Positions 1-11,035 of a DNA stretch of 64,000 nt are shown here, one piece after another; the stretch's first letter is position 1, and every line of letters starts with the position of its first letter. Source of the stretch: Taenia hydatigena (Eukaryota > Platyhelminthes > Cestoda > Cyclophyllidea > Taeniidae); contig JADWOT020000006.1 in assembly GCA_036345935.2 (NCBI GenBank), positions 13,180,519 through 13,244,518 of the forward strand. Reading direction: 5' to 3'. A model generated the notes under the pieces. It saw nothing but the letters and a program-made list of their open reading frames with translations. It was not told where the DNA came from and did no database searches. Position numbers and translations under genes: made by a program.

Positions 1-1030
1 CAGAGTTTTAGCCGCCAAAAGCAATATATTTTTTTAACTTACCGTGTAATTTGGCGGCACATGGGTGTCTTTCTCACTCGGATTAGCATTAGAAACCATG
101 AAATTGTTACGATTATGGCTTTATTCATCGCGATGATATTTCTACCGTGAGGTTGACTTCGGAGTGTGGTGATTAGGGACATGTTTCTCATTTATGTCAC
201 TCAGCGTTTGTATCATCCTTTAACCACTTTGTTCACATCTAACTCCTTCATTAGGGCTGCTTTCGTCTCCAACTTCTCACTTTTAAGGGGGCATCGTCTG
301 AGGTGTTGCGCCATGCACAGTGGGGTTCGGTCGGCTTGGGTGGTTGGTGATGCCATTGCTGTTTTGGTATTGCTAATCTCTAAACTGATAGGGGTTCGTA
401 GGATTTGTGGTTTTTCCTTGGCCAGCGTGAGACGCAGCTCTGCGGCTCGCCGGCTCACCACCTCAAAATGATCTTTTCCCTTTGATCGACAGACCCTTAT
501 CGGGGCACTGGTGCGGGGCCTAATTTTTTTCATGAACTTCAAAAACGAATTTATCATCGCTCCTCCTTTAGCATCTTCCTTGTGTCGTCCACTTGCTCTC
601 ATTCATTCCTGTCTTGATAAGCGGTCGGCGGCGTACATTTACCAATACCTTGGGGTGGTAATTACTGGCATGGCTCGGTAAATCTGCATGCTTCTGCCAT
701 TTAGGCCTCACAAAAGTGTTACTATGCTTAAGATGGCGCAACATTTTACCTTCTAGGCGTTAACACTCAAAAAGAATCGATGTAAGAGTGTGGCATCACT
801 TGCTGAAAATGTAGATATCTCCTCTTAATCTCAAATTCTCTTGAAACTACGCATTTCCAGGCTTTCGAACGAGTCATGCCGGGCATCGTCTCGGTCAATG
901 CTTCGTTCCCATGTGTTGCTCGGGACTAGTGTCAGTCCTTTCCTCGAAACGCGATCAAACAGAACAAAATTGAACTTGTTGTTAGCGGACGGTCGCCCAA
1001 GATAACTTCGAATACAAGCTATGAAGCTTT
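1..1030. other. intergenic, nothing recognised
   Basis: I see no exon with family-level similarity here. A 129-codon minus-strand open frame at 213-602 has no recognisable domain and no splice context, so I do not call it a gene. Confidence 0.4.
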
Positions 1031-1174
1031 ATGCGCCTTCTGGAGCGCATCCAACGAGCTCTTTTTGTTATCGAGAAAGAATTTGGAAAACAATCAGCGG
1101 CAGCTGAAAACCGCATCAAGGACGGAGTACAAGCTGATAAGTCCAAGGCCAGGGAGATGGGGCTTCTTGATCAG
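1031..1174 (+). pseudogene. isolated coiled-coil-like exon fragment
   Basis: From an ATG at 1031 an open frame of 48 codons runs to a plausible donor (GTAATT at 1175). The peptide is charged and helical (MRLLERIQRALFVIEKEFGK onward), as in coiled-coil proteins. A possible next exon after 1244 stops after about a dozen codons, and further coiled-coil-like codons near 1705-1830 carry an in-frame stop. I therefore favour a decayed gene fragment. No family is recognised. It could instead be one exon of a real gene whose other exons I missed. Confidence 0.25.
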
Positions 1175-4100
1175 GTAATTTGTTTAAAATAACTTACACT
1201 TCCTCAGTTAGGGTCCTGCAGCACGTTAATTTGTTGCCTTTTAGGCTGATACTCTGACAGCTGCTACTGCAAGAAGCTGCTAGTGAGTACCTTTACTTGC
1301 GCAATTGGCACCGTCTCTTTGGGAAGACGTGGACTGCTGAGAAGGAATGTTTTTTTCATGCAAATTAGCCTTATTGGTGGTCTTTTGTTCCAGCTACCTG
1401 GTGAACAAATGTACTTATTCACGTGCCTTCCATTTAGCCAAAAATACAGGAGCCACGTACACTAAGGTCTTAGACACTTGAAAGCAAGATTTCTGTGGGA
1501 ATCTGAACGGTGGAATATCAAACGGCACTCATGGACGTGACCAGGAGCTTAGGAAGTTCATCAGGAAACTAGAATTTTCTATTCAACCGGCAGCGTCGGC
1601 TCGCATCAGTCGGGAGCGAGTGATAGTTTTTGCACTTGAAATATTAAACGCTACTTTTAAATGTGGGCAGCGGCACAAATATGAAGTATTTTAGGTTTTA
1701 GACTTCGAGGTAAAGAATTTGCACATTCTGGAGGAGTGCAACAATTTGAGGAAAATTTACATTGACAAAATATGAAAACTTAAAGAGAAATATCAGCTAT
1801 ACGTTCGAGGGCACGAAGATCTGGAGCCAAGAACCAATTTAGGGGTTGAGGATTATCGCACAGATCTAGGTGAAGTGGAAAAGAATCCCACTGCAACAGT
1901 TAATCCACCAAACAACGTTAAGTGATTGTATTCACATGGAAGATTTGTCTCAACTTGCAAATTTGGTCGCTTAAAACCTCCTCGTCTACTTTTAAAGATA
2001 ATGAACATTACTTAATTTTGAACTCATCGGTAGAAAGAATCACACCTTGAACACACATATTGGCCAAAAGCACTGAAAATGTTAAATACAGTAAGCGTGA
2101 AAAGTGGTTAATGCTTGTGGGAGCAATTGGCTAATGCCTCCTCATCTGCCTTCAGACTGGGAGCTTCGCCATCAGCCAAAGCATTGGTAATGCTGCCAAA
2201 TGGGAGTTAAAGAGCCGATCATTCTCCCTTCATCCCTCTCTTAGATCTCATTTAGGAATGGTAGTCGTGGTTTCTATTTACGTCTCCTAATGGCTTGCAT
2301 ACTGCTCGCTTTGTGAGGCCCCGGTATTGCCAACACAGATGCGACTACCTTGGCAACAAAACGTGAACAGCCACAACACGCAGATGTCCTTCAAATCGAG
2401 TACAAACACAGCACGTAACGGGGATCTGAATGAGGAGGTTAGGAGGTTAAGACGCTTGATGCTTGCTTTGAATGAGGACTTTTTCTCAATGTTGTGTTTA
2501 TCATTCTGATTTTGTCGTTTCATTCGCAGTATTTTATCGAACTCTCAAACTTGTAACTGAAAGCGGTGACCATACGGTTAGGAAAGGCGCCTTACCACTA
2601 CGGAGATGATCACTTAGCATTGGGAAGAGAATTGGAATTAGGTCTGTGAGTTTGTAGGAGATTCAAGCATCAAAATCGGCTATAATTTTCAATGGTGGCA
2701 ATTTTCAGGGCTATCTTAGCTCTGGTATTGACAGACTCCGCGGCTTCATCATGGTACTTGAGTGGCAGTGAATTGTTCATGTCTGTGGCAATTTTTGCTC
2801 CCAGAAGTGGCTCAGATAGTTGCCGAAGAATAACCACTACCTCATGAAAATTATGTTGCTAGGTTCGATGCCTACGATTTCTTTATAATTGCTTCCCTAT
2901 GTGGGTCAGTTTCTTAAGCCAGACCAATCACGGTTATGCACGTCATTCATTTGCTGCGTCCACCGAGAGGGGTACTATGAGTCGATTCAGCAGTGTGCCA
3001 ATGGTTTTCTGGTGTCCGACGCCTTGTACGTATTAGTTATTAATGTTATGCTGAAGGTGTTGCAAAAGAGAGCACCTTTTATTGTTCTCTTCCACTTCCA
3101 TATATGTTTACGTGGATGTGATTGGGAGTCAAAGCAACACACTTTGCATATTCTGCCTCACCTCCCCAAAACGCGAGTAGGTGCCACAGATTGGACGCTG
3201 ATTTGGAAAGTTCTTTCCTTATTGCGAATAGGAAGCCGCCGGTTCTCCGCTCCATCTTTTGTAGTGGGCGTTAGTATTTCTTTGCCGCACGTGTAACTCC
3301 AATTCCAATTCCGAAAACAATATCAGTCGTAACCTAATTTGTTGCGTCATCAACTGAAAGATGGGGAGTTAGCTAGCAGGAGCAGACATGCAAATCGAGT
3401 AGAAATAATCGCGAGTAGTTGGAAGGCATTAGCACAACAAGTAGCCTTTTAAGTGAAAAGTGGCTGTGGGAGTACGCTTCGTATTTTCGGTTGGTTCAAG
3501 TCTCATCAGCAACAGTAGTGACAGAAGTAGATTTTGACTAATACCCTGTGGCTCAAGACGGAAGATAGTGTAAGCCTTCATGCTAAGAATAGAACTAGTG
3601 AAAATACTTTTAGCAAATAACATTAGTTCTACTGTTTGTAGTCAATTTCGCTAATAACATTTCCCTCTAATAATGAGGCCAACACTTCTTCGGGGTCATT
3701 GAAAGCTTCCATCGCCGTAATAAGTGGCGACCACTATGTTTCTGTGATCTTGTAAAAACGTGGCATTGTCCTCTGTGACAGCATTACTATAAGAGCCAAC
3801 TTCTTATTCGTGCTCATGAAGTGGGGCGCCAATACAACATTAACGTGAGAATCAGCAACAGCCCCACTTGCGATCACCAGGACTACTAAAACTGTTGTTT
3901 ATCTTTAAAGCATTTACCTCCCAAAAATCAAGTCAAACCCTAGTAGAAATGGGAGCGCTGTCAAACAATGTATAAATTCATAGGTCGCTTAGGAGATCAA
4001 GGTTTTTTCTCAAGGAAGTGTTTTATGATTAATCAAAAGGTGGCAAAATTGTTTTTACCAAAAAAGCATGTTTTGGCTACTTCTACTAGCTAAACACATG

Positions 4101-4644
4101 CATACGCTTATGGCTTTATGCAGTTTCTCATAACTGAAGCCGTTGATTCAGGTATTAAATCCGCGTCAAACCAAGTTTTCTTGATCCTCACCTCGTCATG
4201 GTGTGCCAAAGGTGGAAAGGCAGACAGTTAATCTATCACGCGCTGACACGCTTTTGTTAAAGATATCAGCTCGTTTTCATGTTGCTACCCATTGACGCAA
4301 TCAAACTTATGAGCGAATTAGTGTGATGGTATGTATACTTACTCAGGAGCAACACAGATGACATGAGTATTTCGTCATCACAATCCTGTATGAGTTCGAG
4401 GTTTGCGTAGACGACGTCCGTGTGTCTCACGAGTTTCTTCCGCAATTTAACCCAGGTCTAGCCAAAATAACCAAAACACTTTTCAAAGGTCAAGTAAATG
4501 TCGGTAAAGTGTCTTCATCATGTCAGATTAAAATCCAGTTGTAGTGTTGAGAAAAATCTCATGCGCAGGAACAAACCAGTGGATTTGTGGCCTTCCAAGT
4601 CTTTCATAAAGAAACAATAAGAAAGAACAGCAAAAGGCAAAATC
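1175..4644. other. long non-coding stretch, no gene supported
   Basis: Only short open frames occur. The 135-codon frame at 2889-3296 and the two overlapping opposite-strand frames at 2287-2523 have no motif, no splice partner and ordinary AT-rich composition. I see no repeat shared with the rest of the window. Confidence 0.4.
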
Positions 4645-5350
4645 TGTTGACAATGTGCAGAGGGATTGAGACACAGCAGGTATGACCAGGAAGCCGTGTC
4701 ACCGACCAGATCTGCGATCCATAGGATTCGAATCGCCTGCGTGACTTAGCATACAATTAAACAAACAGTGTAATACTTTGTTTGTTTGGACTACTGGTTT
4801 TGGTCAGGGTCACAGAGGTGGCCATATTGCCCTAGCTGCGTAGACTGGCCTCCGGGCCGCTCCAGCAGCTCATCTCCTCTGCCTGTTGAAAAAAAAAATG
4901 TATATATTCCACCCTAGTATTCTGCCTTCTTTTGTCTTCAAGGGAGCCTCAGGATGCTACAAGCAGCGAATCACCACAAAGCTCTTTCCTTATGAGTGCT
5001 ATCCTTAGCGCCTCCTCTGCCCCTACCCTGCATTGTCCTCCACAATCTGCATCCCAGTCAACTAGTGCAGACGTGGCAGTGATATCGTTCACTAGCACAA
5101 CCAACATCTCCATACTAGTATCACAGACGTTCTCGTAACGGCTGTCGCAACTGCTGCTAGCAACCTTACCACGGAACACAAGATTGGGCATCTGTAGAGG
5201 GTGGGCTGCGCCTACACCGATCCTTCTGTTTAGAGTTATCCTATGACATCAAGATATGATAATCGGTCGCAGGTCTGGACGGCTACCCATTTTCAATCAA
5301 ATTCGATTACCATTGACGCCAATTTAGCTTCCAGAGTATTCTCTCCTTTT
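4645..5350 (+). repeat. ~700-bp dispersed repeat, copy A
   Basis: The same unit occurs inverted at 27457-27906 plus 31305-31574, where an LTR retrotransposon interrupts it. The block at about 4930-5340 appears identical by eye to its partner, including non-coding bases, while the 4645-4930 part differs at several percent. It carries an 80-codon minus-strand frame (5191 to 4949) whose translation is identical in both copies and has no recognised domain. A 193-bp LTR-like module (4769-4961) lies inside it. The function and class of the whole unit are unknown. Ends are approximate because similarity fades beyond 5350. Confidence 0.75.
4769..4961 (-). repeat. LTR-like module (TG...CA), ~193 bp
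   Basis: The module begins TGTAATACTT and ends GATGCTACA on the plus strand, so it has TG/CA termini like a solo LTR. Related copies are at 45497-45683 and 51940-52127, and one is split by the retrotransposon insertion (27843-27906 with 31305-31450). The polarity given is arbitrary. No primer-binding site or polypurine tract is clear beside it, so a TRIM or SINE-like origin is equally possible. Confidence 0.55.
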
Positions 5351-6026
5351 TAACTAGTTGTTTCCACAATTTGAGGCAAAGGAGCTCGCGCAGCTAAACG
5401 CAGTCAAACAAACGTTGAATTACATTAGCCTTTTCTTCCCATTCAATTTATCGTTTTGTAATTAAAAATGAAGGAGGCTTAACCGTAATGGAAAAGATTG
5501 TAGTCAAAAGTGGTAGACCATTCTAACTGGATTTCAGTGGCACTTTGAGATTAGAGCAGCAATGAATTATTCTTGAGCGGACCCTTCACTTTTTAGGCAA
5601 TGTATGTATGAAGGAACTGAAGCGATCCCATTCACATGTCGATTACTCGAGCGTTAAAGTGCACTAGACAAAAAACGAATCAAAGCATATTTACCCTAAG
5701 TAAGTATGCATACATAAAGAACTCGCGGACTGAAAGATAAGCAGTAAATGCGTCAAAAGAGAAAAGAAGTCGTTTAAGAAGCTCCTACCCCAACGTGATC
5801 AATTTTAGCTTTACAGGTACTTCTGCACACGCCGAAGGCATGCACTATCAGGCTGAAGAAGAGGAGCATTCATTTGATCACAAAAAGGGCACTTTGTCTA
5901 GCATTAAAAGCGCCGTTATTGGTGTCCTTTCATTTCTATAAATTATAAGGTGCAAATAAAAATCAAAAAATTTAAGGCGAAATTGCATGCACGCAAGGTA
6001 TATAATCAATTCAAAGTCACAACAAG
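5351..6026. other. intergenic, nothing recognised
   Basis: AT-rich sequence with no open frame of note on either strand apart from the tail of a long minus-strand frame that belongs to the following repeat. Confidence 0.4.
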
Positions 6027-7110
6027 ACAAAAATGAAGGGGTTGGGGAAGTTGCAATCATCGTGCCGGATAATAGGCCACATGAATCGCAGCATGCGACA
6101 TTGCTGAAACAATCAACTACGACGTAAAAGACAACCAAATAAGGTAGAGCAGCTCCCCGAAGTGAAATAGCATTTTTGCCGATAGCGCCACAACCTATAA
6201 TCTCCTCCCGACGAGGCATCTGCTTATGCCTTCCACTTGTATAACGCCTTCTGTTTCTGCACGCCAACCCCCCTTGCCCCATCCACACCCCTCTCCATCT
6301 CACTCTACTCTCACCCCCCAACCGCCCCCTTTGCGCGTCATTGCCCAATGCCAAGAGAGGGTGGCAATCACCTAGTGAGGAAACATGGTCCAATACGAAG
6401 GATGAGGCAGTATTCACCTCCCATCCTGAAGTGCCAGTCATCTTGCATGTGGGTTGTGGGGAAAGGGAGGGGAGCGAATCACTAGTAGACGACCGATGGT
6501 AAGTTGGCTTGCCTAACAGTGCAATAAGTACCGAAACACAACAACCAATCTCCGTCACAAGTTAGTCAGCGTTGTCATGACGACTGATTGATAGTGTTTT
6601 ACGTCCAGTGCCGCTCATTCGCCCAGCTTCCACCACCAATTGCCTCACTGGTGTAGACGCAATGGAAATGTTACAGTGTTCGCGCAATCCCGCATTGCCA
6701 GACATGGAAGGCCTTTTCACACAATGGTGCAGCACCACCTGATGACTCGCCACCAGGAGGGAATGGTTCATTTGAACCACTTCCACCGCCGCAAATCGCA
6801 CCCCTCCCCTCCTTCGAAATACTAAGTTCAAAGTGGACAAGAAGTCAGCTTCTGCTGATTTGGAGCCGAGTTAAGCTTGGCCTCGTGAAACAGGCGACCT
6901 CGAGCCACATCCATCACGTAAAATCCGCAGTTTTGTCGTTTTACCACGACACGGAGAACACGTAAGACCGGCACACACATACACACACACGCACGCATTT
7001 GTGCTTCATGATGGGTAGGAAGGGTCTTGCAGACGTCTTACAAGTTTCTCAAACCTGCGGTAAGTCGTTGGTGCAAGCCATTGCGAGATCCGCACAAAAT
7101 ATAATGTCAC
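6027..7110 (-). repeat. dispersed repeat family 2, copy a (interrupted)
   Basis: 6027-6195 and about 6885-7110 match, in the same order, the unit at 10392-9826 (reverse strand) and 19282-19600. About 690 bp (6196-6884) is extra here: pyrimidine-rich with open frames but no recognised domain, and no clear target duplication. Internal landmarks are a CA-rich microsatellite (about 6974-7000) and the GAAACAGGCGACCTCGAGCC segment. The 226-codon minus-strand frame at 6558-5878 spans repeat and insert and is not supported as a gene. Confidence 0.7.
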
Positions 7111-8009
7111 AAGCAGAACCTTCCATCTATTCCGTTAATGTGTGAACCCTTAGCTAGTCTTAGTTACATACAATAATCCTTTTTGTTCACATCCAACAGA
7201 ATTTTTTCCCTACGCGATGGTAAATCGATGCGGTGATTGTTGTTTCGGCAGATTTTTATAAATCTCTCTTAGCTATTTACAAAGTTTTCTTTTTAAGGCT
7301 CAATGAAATTTATGTTGGCCCAGCAATCACTAAGTACCCTTTCACCGCAGAGCATAAACCTATTTCTAAGTCGTCAAAAATGATGCTCTCATTGAAACCT
7401 TATTGCAGAAACCTTTCCTTTGCACTTATGTGATCCATCAAATCGACACCCATTGATAAGTGACGATGATCTAGTTTAATCAGATTCAAACAAATTCTCC
7501 TAATGCGTTCAGAATGCATTTAACACTTACATTTATGCTATAAGGCAATGCTGCTTCACGTATAGTTGATTTTTTAATGATGGAGTAAGATGATCGTTTT
7601 GTCTGGACATGACGTCTGGGTAGATAATGTGACGTAAGACCTACCCCAAAATCAGGTCAAGTGATCCGAATTCCAGTATGAAGTTTTACCCCTAACCACG
7701 CCAATTGACGAAACGTGGAAATTCGGGATGCATTTGCATTAACTTACTATTATAGTGGCATTAGACGTTTCTTATACGCGATTTGGGATAAAATTGGATG
7801 ATTTGATACAAATCCAACACTTGAAAGCCGGACCTCAGGTGCATTTGGAAATCGCATTCGAAACAAAGATGCATCAACTCTTTTCCACCTGTCATTAGGG
7901 CACGAGGACCAGCCAAAACCTACATTTCAGCTTTTGAATGGCGTAAATCAATGATCCACCTTCGTCTCACACGCTCTCCCCAAGGGTTGGCCTCTTTCGC
8001 CCAGGGCAA
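7111..8009. other. intergenic, nothing recognised
   Basis: No exon, repeat or RNA gene seen on either strand. Confidence 0.4.
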
Positions 8010-8561
8010 ATGGCTCGAATCATCGACACCTCTGCTGACGAAATTGAATTTGCTAATCCTCGAACTATAGCACGTTGTAGGAAAAGGTTTCAGGAAAAAT
8101 ACGCCAATTCCATTGTGAATTACACCCCACTACTTCCTAACATCCCACAAATTTACTTCCTACTTGCATTCACCCTTACCACGATGGCCATAATAATTAT
8201 CGGAATCCTTATTTTGTTTCATTTTAACAGGGAGGTGAAAACCTATTTTATAGACATGACAAAAAAGACGAAGACCTGTGGAGGCTATAAAGCCACTTCT
8301 GAGGTGGCTTCAGAATGGATTAAGGAAGTGCGATCTTCAGGACAACTCACTCCGGTGTTACTCGGCGATTTTCCCAGAAACATGCAGCGTAAAAACAGCA
8401 ATGTGGGCTCCGAAACGATGCATCCGCGTCATATCTTCCACCACTTGCCCAGCAAATCCAAGCATAACAATTTTACAAGACGCGGTACTGTTGTTCGAAT
8501 GCACCTGCCCTTTGCGCATGACTTGGCCTCTTTTGTTTCAATGGTTGACGGAAAATTATAA
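8010..8561 (+). CDS. hypothetical single-span membrane protein
   Basis: An uninterrupted 183-codon frame begins at an ATG. Residues about 48-72 form a strongly hydrophobic stretch with an isoleucine run, flanked by a basic N-terminal segment and a polar, basic C-terminal half. This would suit a type II or tail-proximal single-span protein. I recognise no family. The length is unusual for the AT-rich intergenic DNA around it, but no splice sites, poly(A) signal or homology support it. A chance frame or a fragment of an unrecognised gene are the alternatives. Confidence 0.3.
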   Translation: MARIIDTSADEIEFANPRTIARCRKRFQEKYANSIVNYTPLLPNIPQIYFLLAFTLTTMAIIIIGILILFHFNREVKTYFIDMTKKTKTCGGYKATSEVASEWIKEVRSSGQLTPVLLGDFPRNMQRKNSNVGSETMHPRHIFHHLPSKSKHNNFTRRGTVVRMHLPFAHDLASFVSMVDGKL

Positions 8562-9689
8562 AATTGTCTTAAACGGGCAGGACACAAGCCCCATTTGAAG
8601 ATGTTCATAGAGAGGAGGATAAAAGTTTAATCAAGATTATGCACACACGGTTATTTTAAGTGGTGATGATGGGCTCAGTGATCTCATTTACAGTAAATAT
8701 GGTCCTAAATTTTTACCACCAAAGTTGCAAGGATACTGTTTAATCATGGTGTCGAAGCTATTCTCCTTCATGTGAGGCGTGCATATCCTTATGAACTAGC
8801 GCTTTATTTGGAATTCTAAGGCCTGTTATTGAAATTTTTGAGTCTACGTAGCCTGGCATCTCATTTTTGAAATGATCACGCTCACCAAAGTGGAACGGTT
8901 GACCCTTTCGGTGGGCTGTTCAAGTCCGCAGACCGTCGCATGACCTCACGGGTCCTATAAGCTTACATTTTATTTATAGAGTACACAAAACCGACACAAC
9001 CTCACCCGGTGTCATTTTCTTATACAACACTTTTATTCAGGGAAAACAAAGTGGGTTACGTCAGACAGAATATCTTCCAAATAAGATTTAAAGGAAATCA
9101 TAACTGCTTGCAAAAAACAACCAGATCTAAAAAACTTTTTATACTGTTGGCTGTTAATCAGTACATAACTTTATTCTTCCATACAGTGGGACTAAAAAGA
9201 CACAAGAGACAATGGAAGGGCAATTGGTTCCTGTTAATTAGCATGAGCTTCAGTGGAGATTGTTGGAAGATCGGATGGTAGGGTGCATGCATTTAAATAC
9301 TTTGTTAACCAAGATTGTGTATTTTCAGGCATAAGTGTTTGTCCATTTTAAACTGATTGCTCTCAATTACCACAAGTAGGAAAAAAAGTGCACCCACGGT
9401 TTGACTCCTTGTATGATATGCGCACCTCAGGTCATACCTCCAGCGCCAAGTTATGCAGAGAATGTACTAAGTGGGTTAGCTGGTAACCGAGACTCTGAGG
9501 CCCATGTGCGTAGCTGCGCTTCTCAGACATTCTGACAGCGGTGATGTGATGGGGGACCAGCACAAACCAAAGCTCGGATAAAAGGAACAGGGACGGAAAA
9601 CCATAGAAAGCGCAATGAATGTGAGGAAGACAAATTGTCAAGATTCAACTCGTCAAACGTTTATATGCATAATTTAGCTGGAGCGAGTT
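8562..9689. other. intergenic, nothing recognised
   Basis: Short open frames only; no motif or repeat recognised. Confidence 0.4.
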
Positions 9690-10392
9690 ATTGATCCATC
9701 CAAATAAGAACTCAAAAGCAAAAGAAGAAAATTTCGGAATCGAATCCGCAAACACATCGGATGTGGTTGCCGCCTTTTCATTCTCCTTCAACGGCCTGTT
9801 GTCAGAAGAGTTCCGCGCAAATCGACCTGTAAGCATTCAGCTTTCTTTTATGCTTGCAAAGGCTATGCAGACGTCTTCCCAACACGCTTCTATCTCTCCA
9901 TTAATAGCATTTGCCATTTCATCAACCAGCTAGGAGTTCATTACCATGCGTTTTCGTGGACCTTTACCACGTTAGACAACTTCTTTATCAAGCGATAATA
10001 TGTTTCGTGCGGTTCTCGCAATGGCTTGCACCAACGACTTACCGCAGGTTTGAGAAACTTGTAAGACGTCTGCAAGACCCTTCCTACCCATCATGAAGCA
10101 CAAATGCGTGCGTGTGTGTGTATGTGTGTGCCGGTCTTACGTGTTCTCCGTGTCGTGGTAAAACGACAAAACTGCGGATTTTACGTGATGGATGTGGCTC
10201 GAGGTCGCCTGTTTCACGAAGTTGCGGTATTATCTGCGAAAATGCCAATCCACTTCGGGAAGCTGCTCTACCTTTTTTGATTGTCTTTTACGTCGTAGTT
10301 GATTGTTTCAGCAATGTCGCATGCTGCGATTCATGTGGCCTATTATCCGGCACGATGATTGCAACTTCCCCAACCCCTTCATTTTTGTTTGG
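9690..10392 (-). repeat. repeat family 2, copy b: inverted duplicate of SLC1 intron-exon segment
   Basis: Read on the minus strand this matches 19282-19872, including the intron, the acceptor and the first part of SLC1 paralogue 2 exon 4a, with only scattered differences. Downstream of the exon core the copy has lost about 30 bp that include the 3' end of the exon and its donor, and similarity then decays. At the other end it extends about 100 bp further than the 19-kb copy and matches 6027-6190. It carries a CA/GT-rich microsatellite at about 10100-10130. It lies upstream of the SLC1 genes in opposite orientation. Confidence 0.85.
9743..9826 (-). pseudogene. duplicated SLC1 exon 4a (broken)
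   Basis: The minus strand carries an acceptor followed by codons for RFARNSSDNRPLKENEKAAT and then TSDVFAD, nearly the same as exon 4a of SLC1 paralogue 2 (19770-19860). The last codons and donor are deleted, so the exon cannot splice as in the parent. No neighbouring SLC1 exons exist on this strand. This is a stray exon copy carried by the inverted duplication. Confidence 0.85.
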
Positions 10393-11017
10393 CTTTACAT
10401 GTTTCAATTTCTGTACTAGAGTGTGTTTTAATTGCTTAATGTATGGCTAGTTACAAGTTTTCAAATTTCCCTAAGGATGCATTTAGCAAACATGGGTTTC
10501 ACAAAGCAGTGTGGGCATTTTCAATACAATAGCAAATTAACTGAGGAAGGATGTGAATTACTATCAAAGAATGAATGCGGTAAAAATTTAGGGATTTTTA
10601 GTCTGCAGGACAATTAAATGACTGCGACGTGACTCCACAATACCGAGGTATTGCAGGCATGGTGTCATTTTCTTTCCTAGTGTTTAATACAATTTGGTGA
10701 CAATGATCGCTGCTGACTTTGCAGGGCTGAACTCTCGGGATTTTGGGTCTTTGAAGTGTCTGCATGACATTTTGGTGATTCATTTATGCATCGCCTTGAT
10801 AGCCTACAGATACCTCACGTAGAATTTTACCTCGGGGAGATGTTAGAAATCCACTGAGATAAAGGCAGGTGAACACTTTTTAATATGAGTTAGAAAGTGA
10901 TACGTGTGCAAAGGTATGCTGTGGAATGTGTTTATGAGCTCAGCCAATCAGGCGCACTCAGAGTGTCAGTGGTGCGCGAGATTGGTGCTGGGATAAAAGG
11001 CGAGAATGTGACTCCTC
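10393..11017. other. upstream region of SLC1 paralogue 1
   Basis: No coding sequence recognised. A TATA-like GATAAAAGG lies at about 10991-10999, some 40 bp before the favoured ATG at 11036. If it is used, the 5' leader is very short. This is suggestive only. Confidence 0.25.
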
Positions 11018-11035
11018 ATGCTGCAGTCAAGCATC

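Noticed and set aside
213..602. 129-codon minus-strand frame
   Set aside because: No domain, no splice context and a low-complexity basic composition; best explained as a chance frame.
4690..4760. tRNA-like B-box (GATTCGAATC) in the dispersed repeat, suggesting a SINE
   Set aside because: No matching A-box at the expected distance and no cloverleaf; probably chance.
5878..6558. 226-codon minus-strand frame
   Set aside because: It spans dispersed repeat family 2 and its insertion. The repeated part is read in a comparable frame at 10230-10390 simply because the DNA is duplicated.
6974..7000. CA/GT repeats at 7.0, 10.1 and 19.5 kb as a regulatory signal
   Set aside because: They are simply the same microsatellite carried in the three copies of repeat family 2.
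10112..10450. 112-codon frame beginning MCVYVCAGLTCSPC
   Set aside because: The start is translation of a GT microsatellite and the rest is repeat family 2, also present at 19.3 kb and 6 kb.
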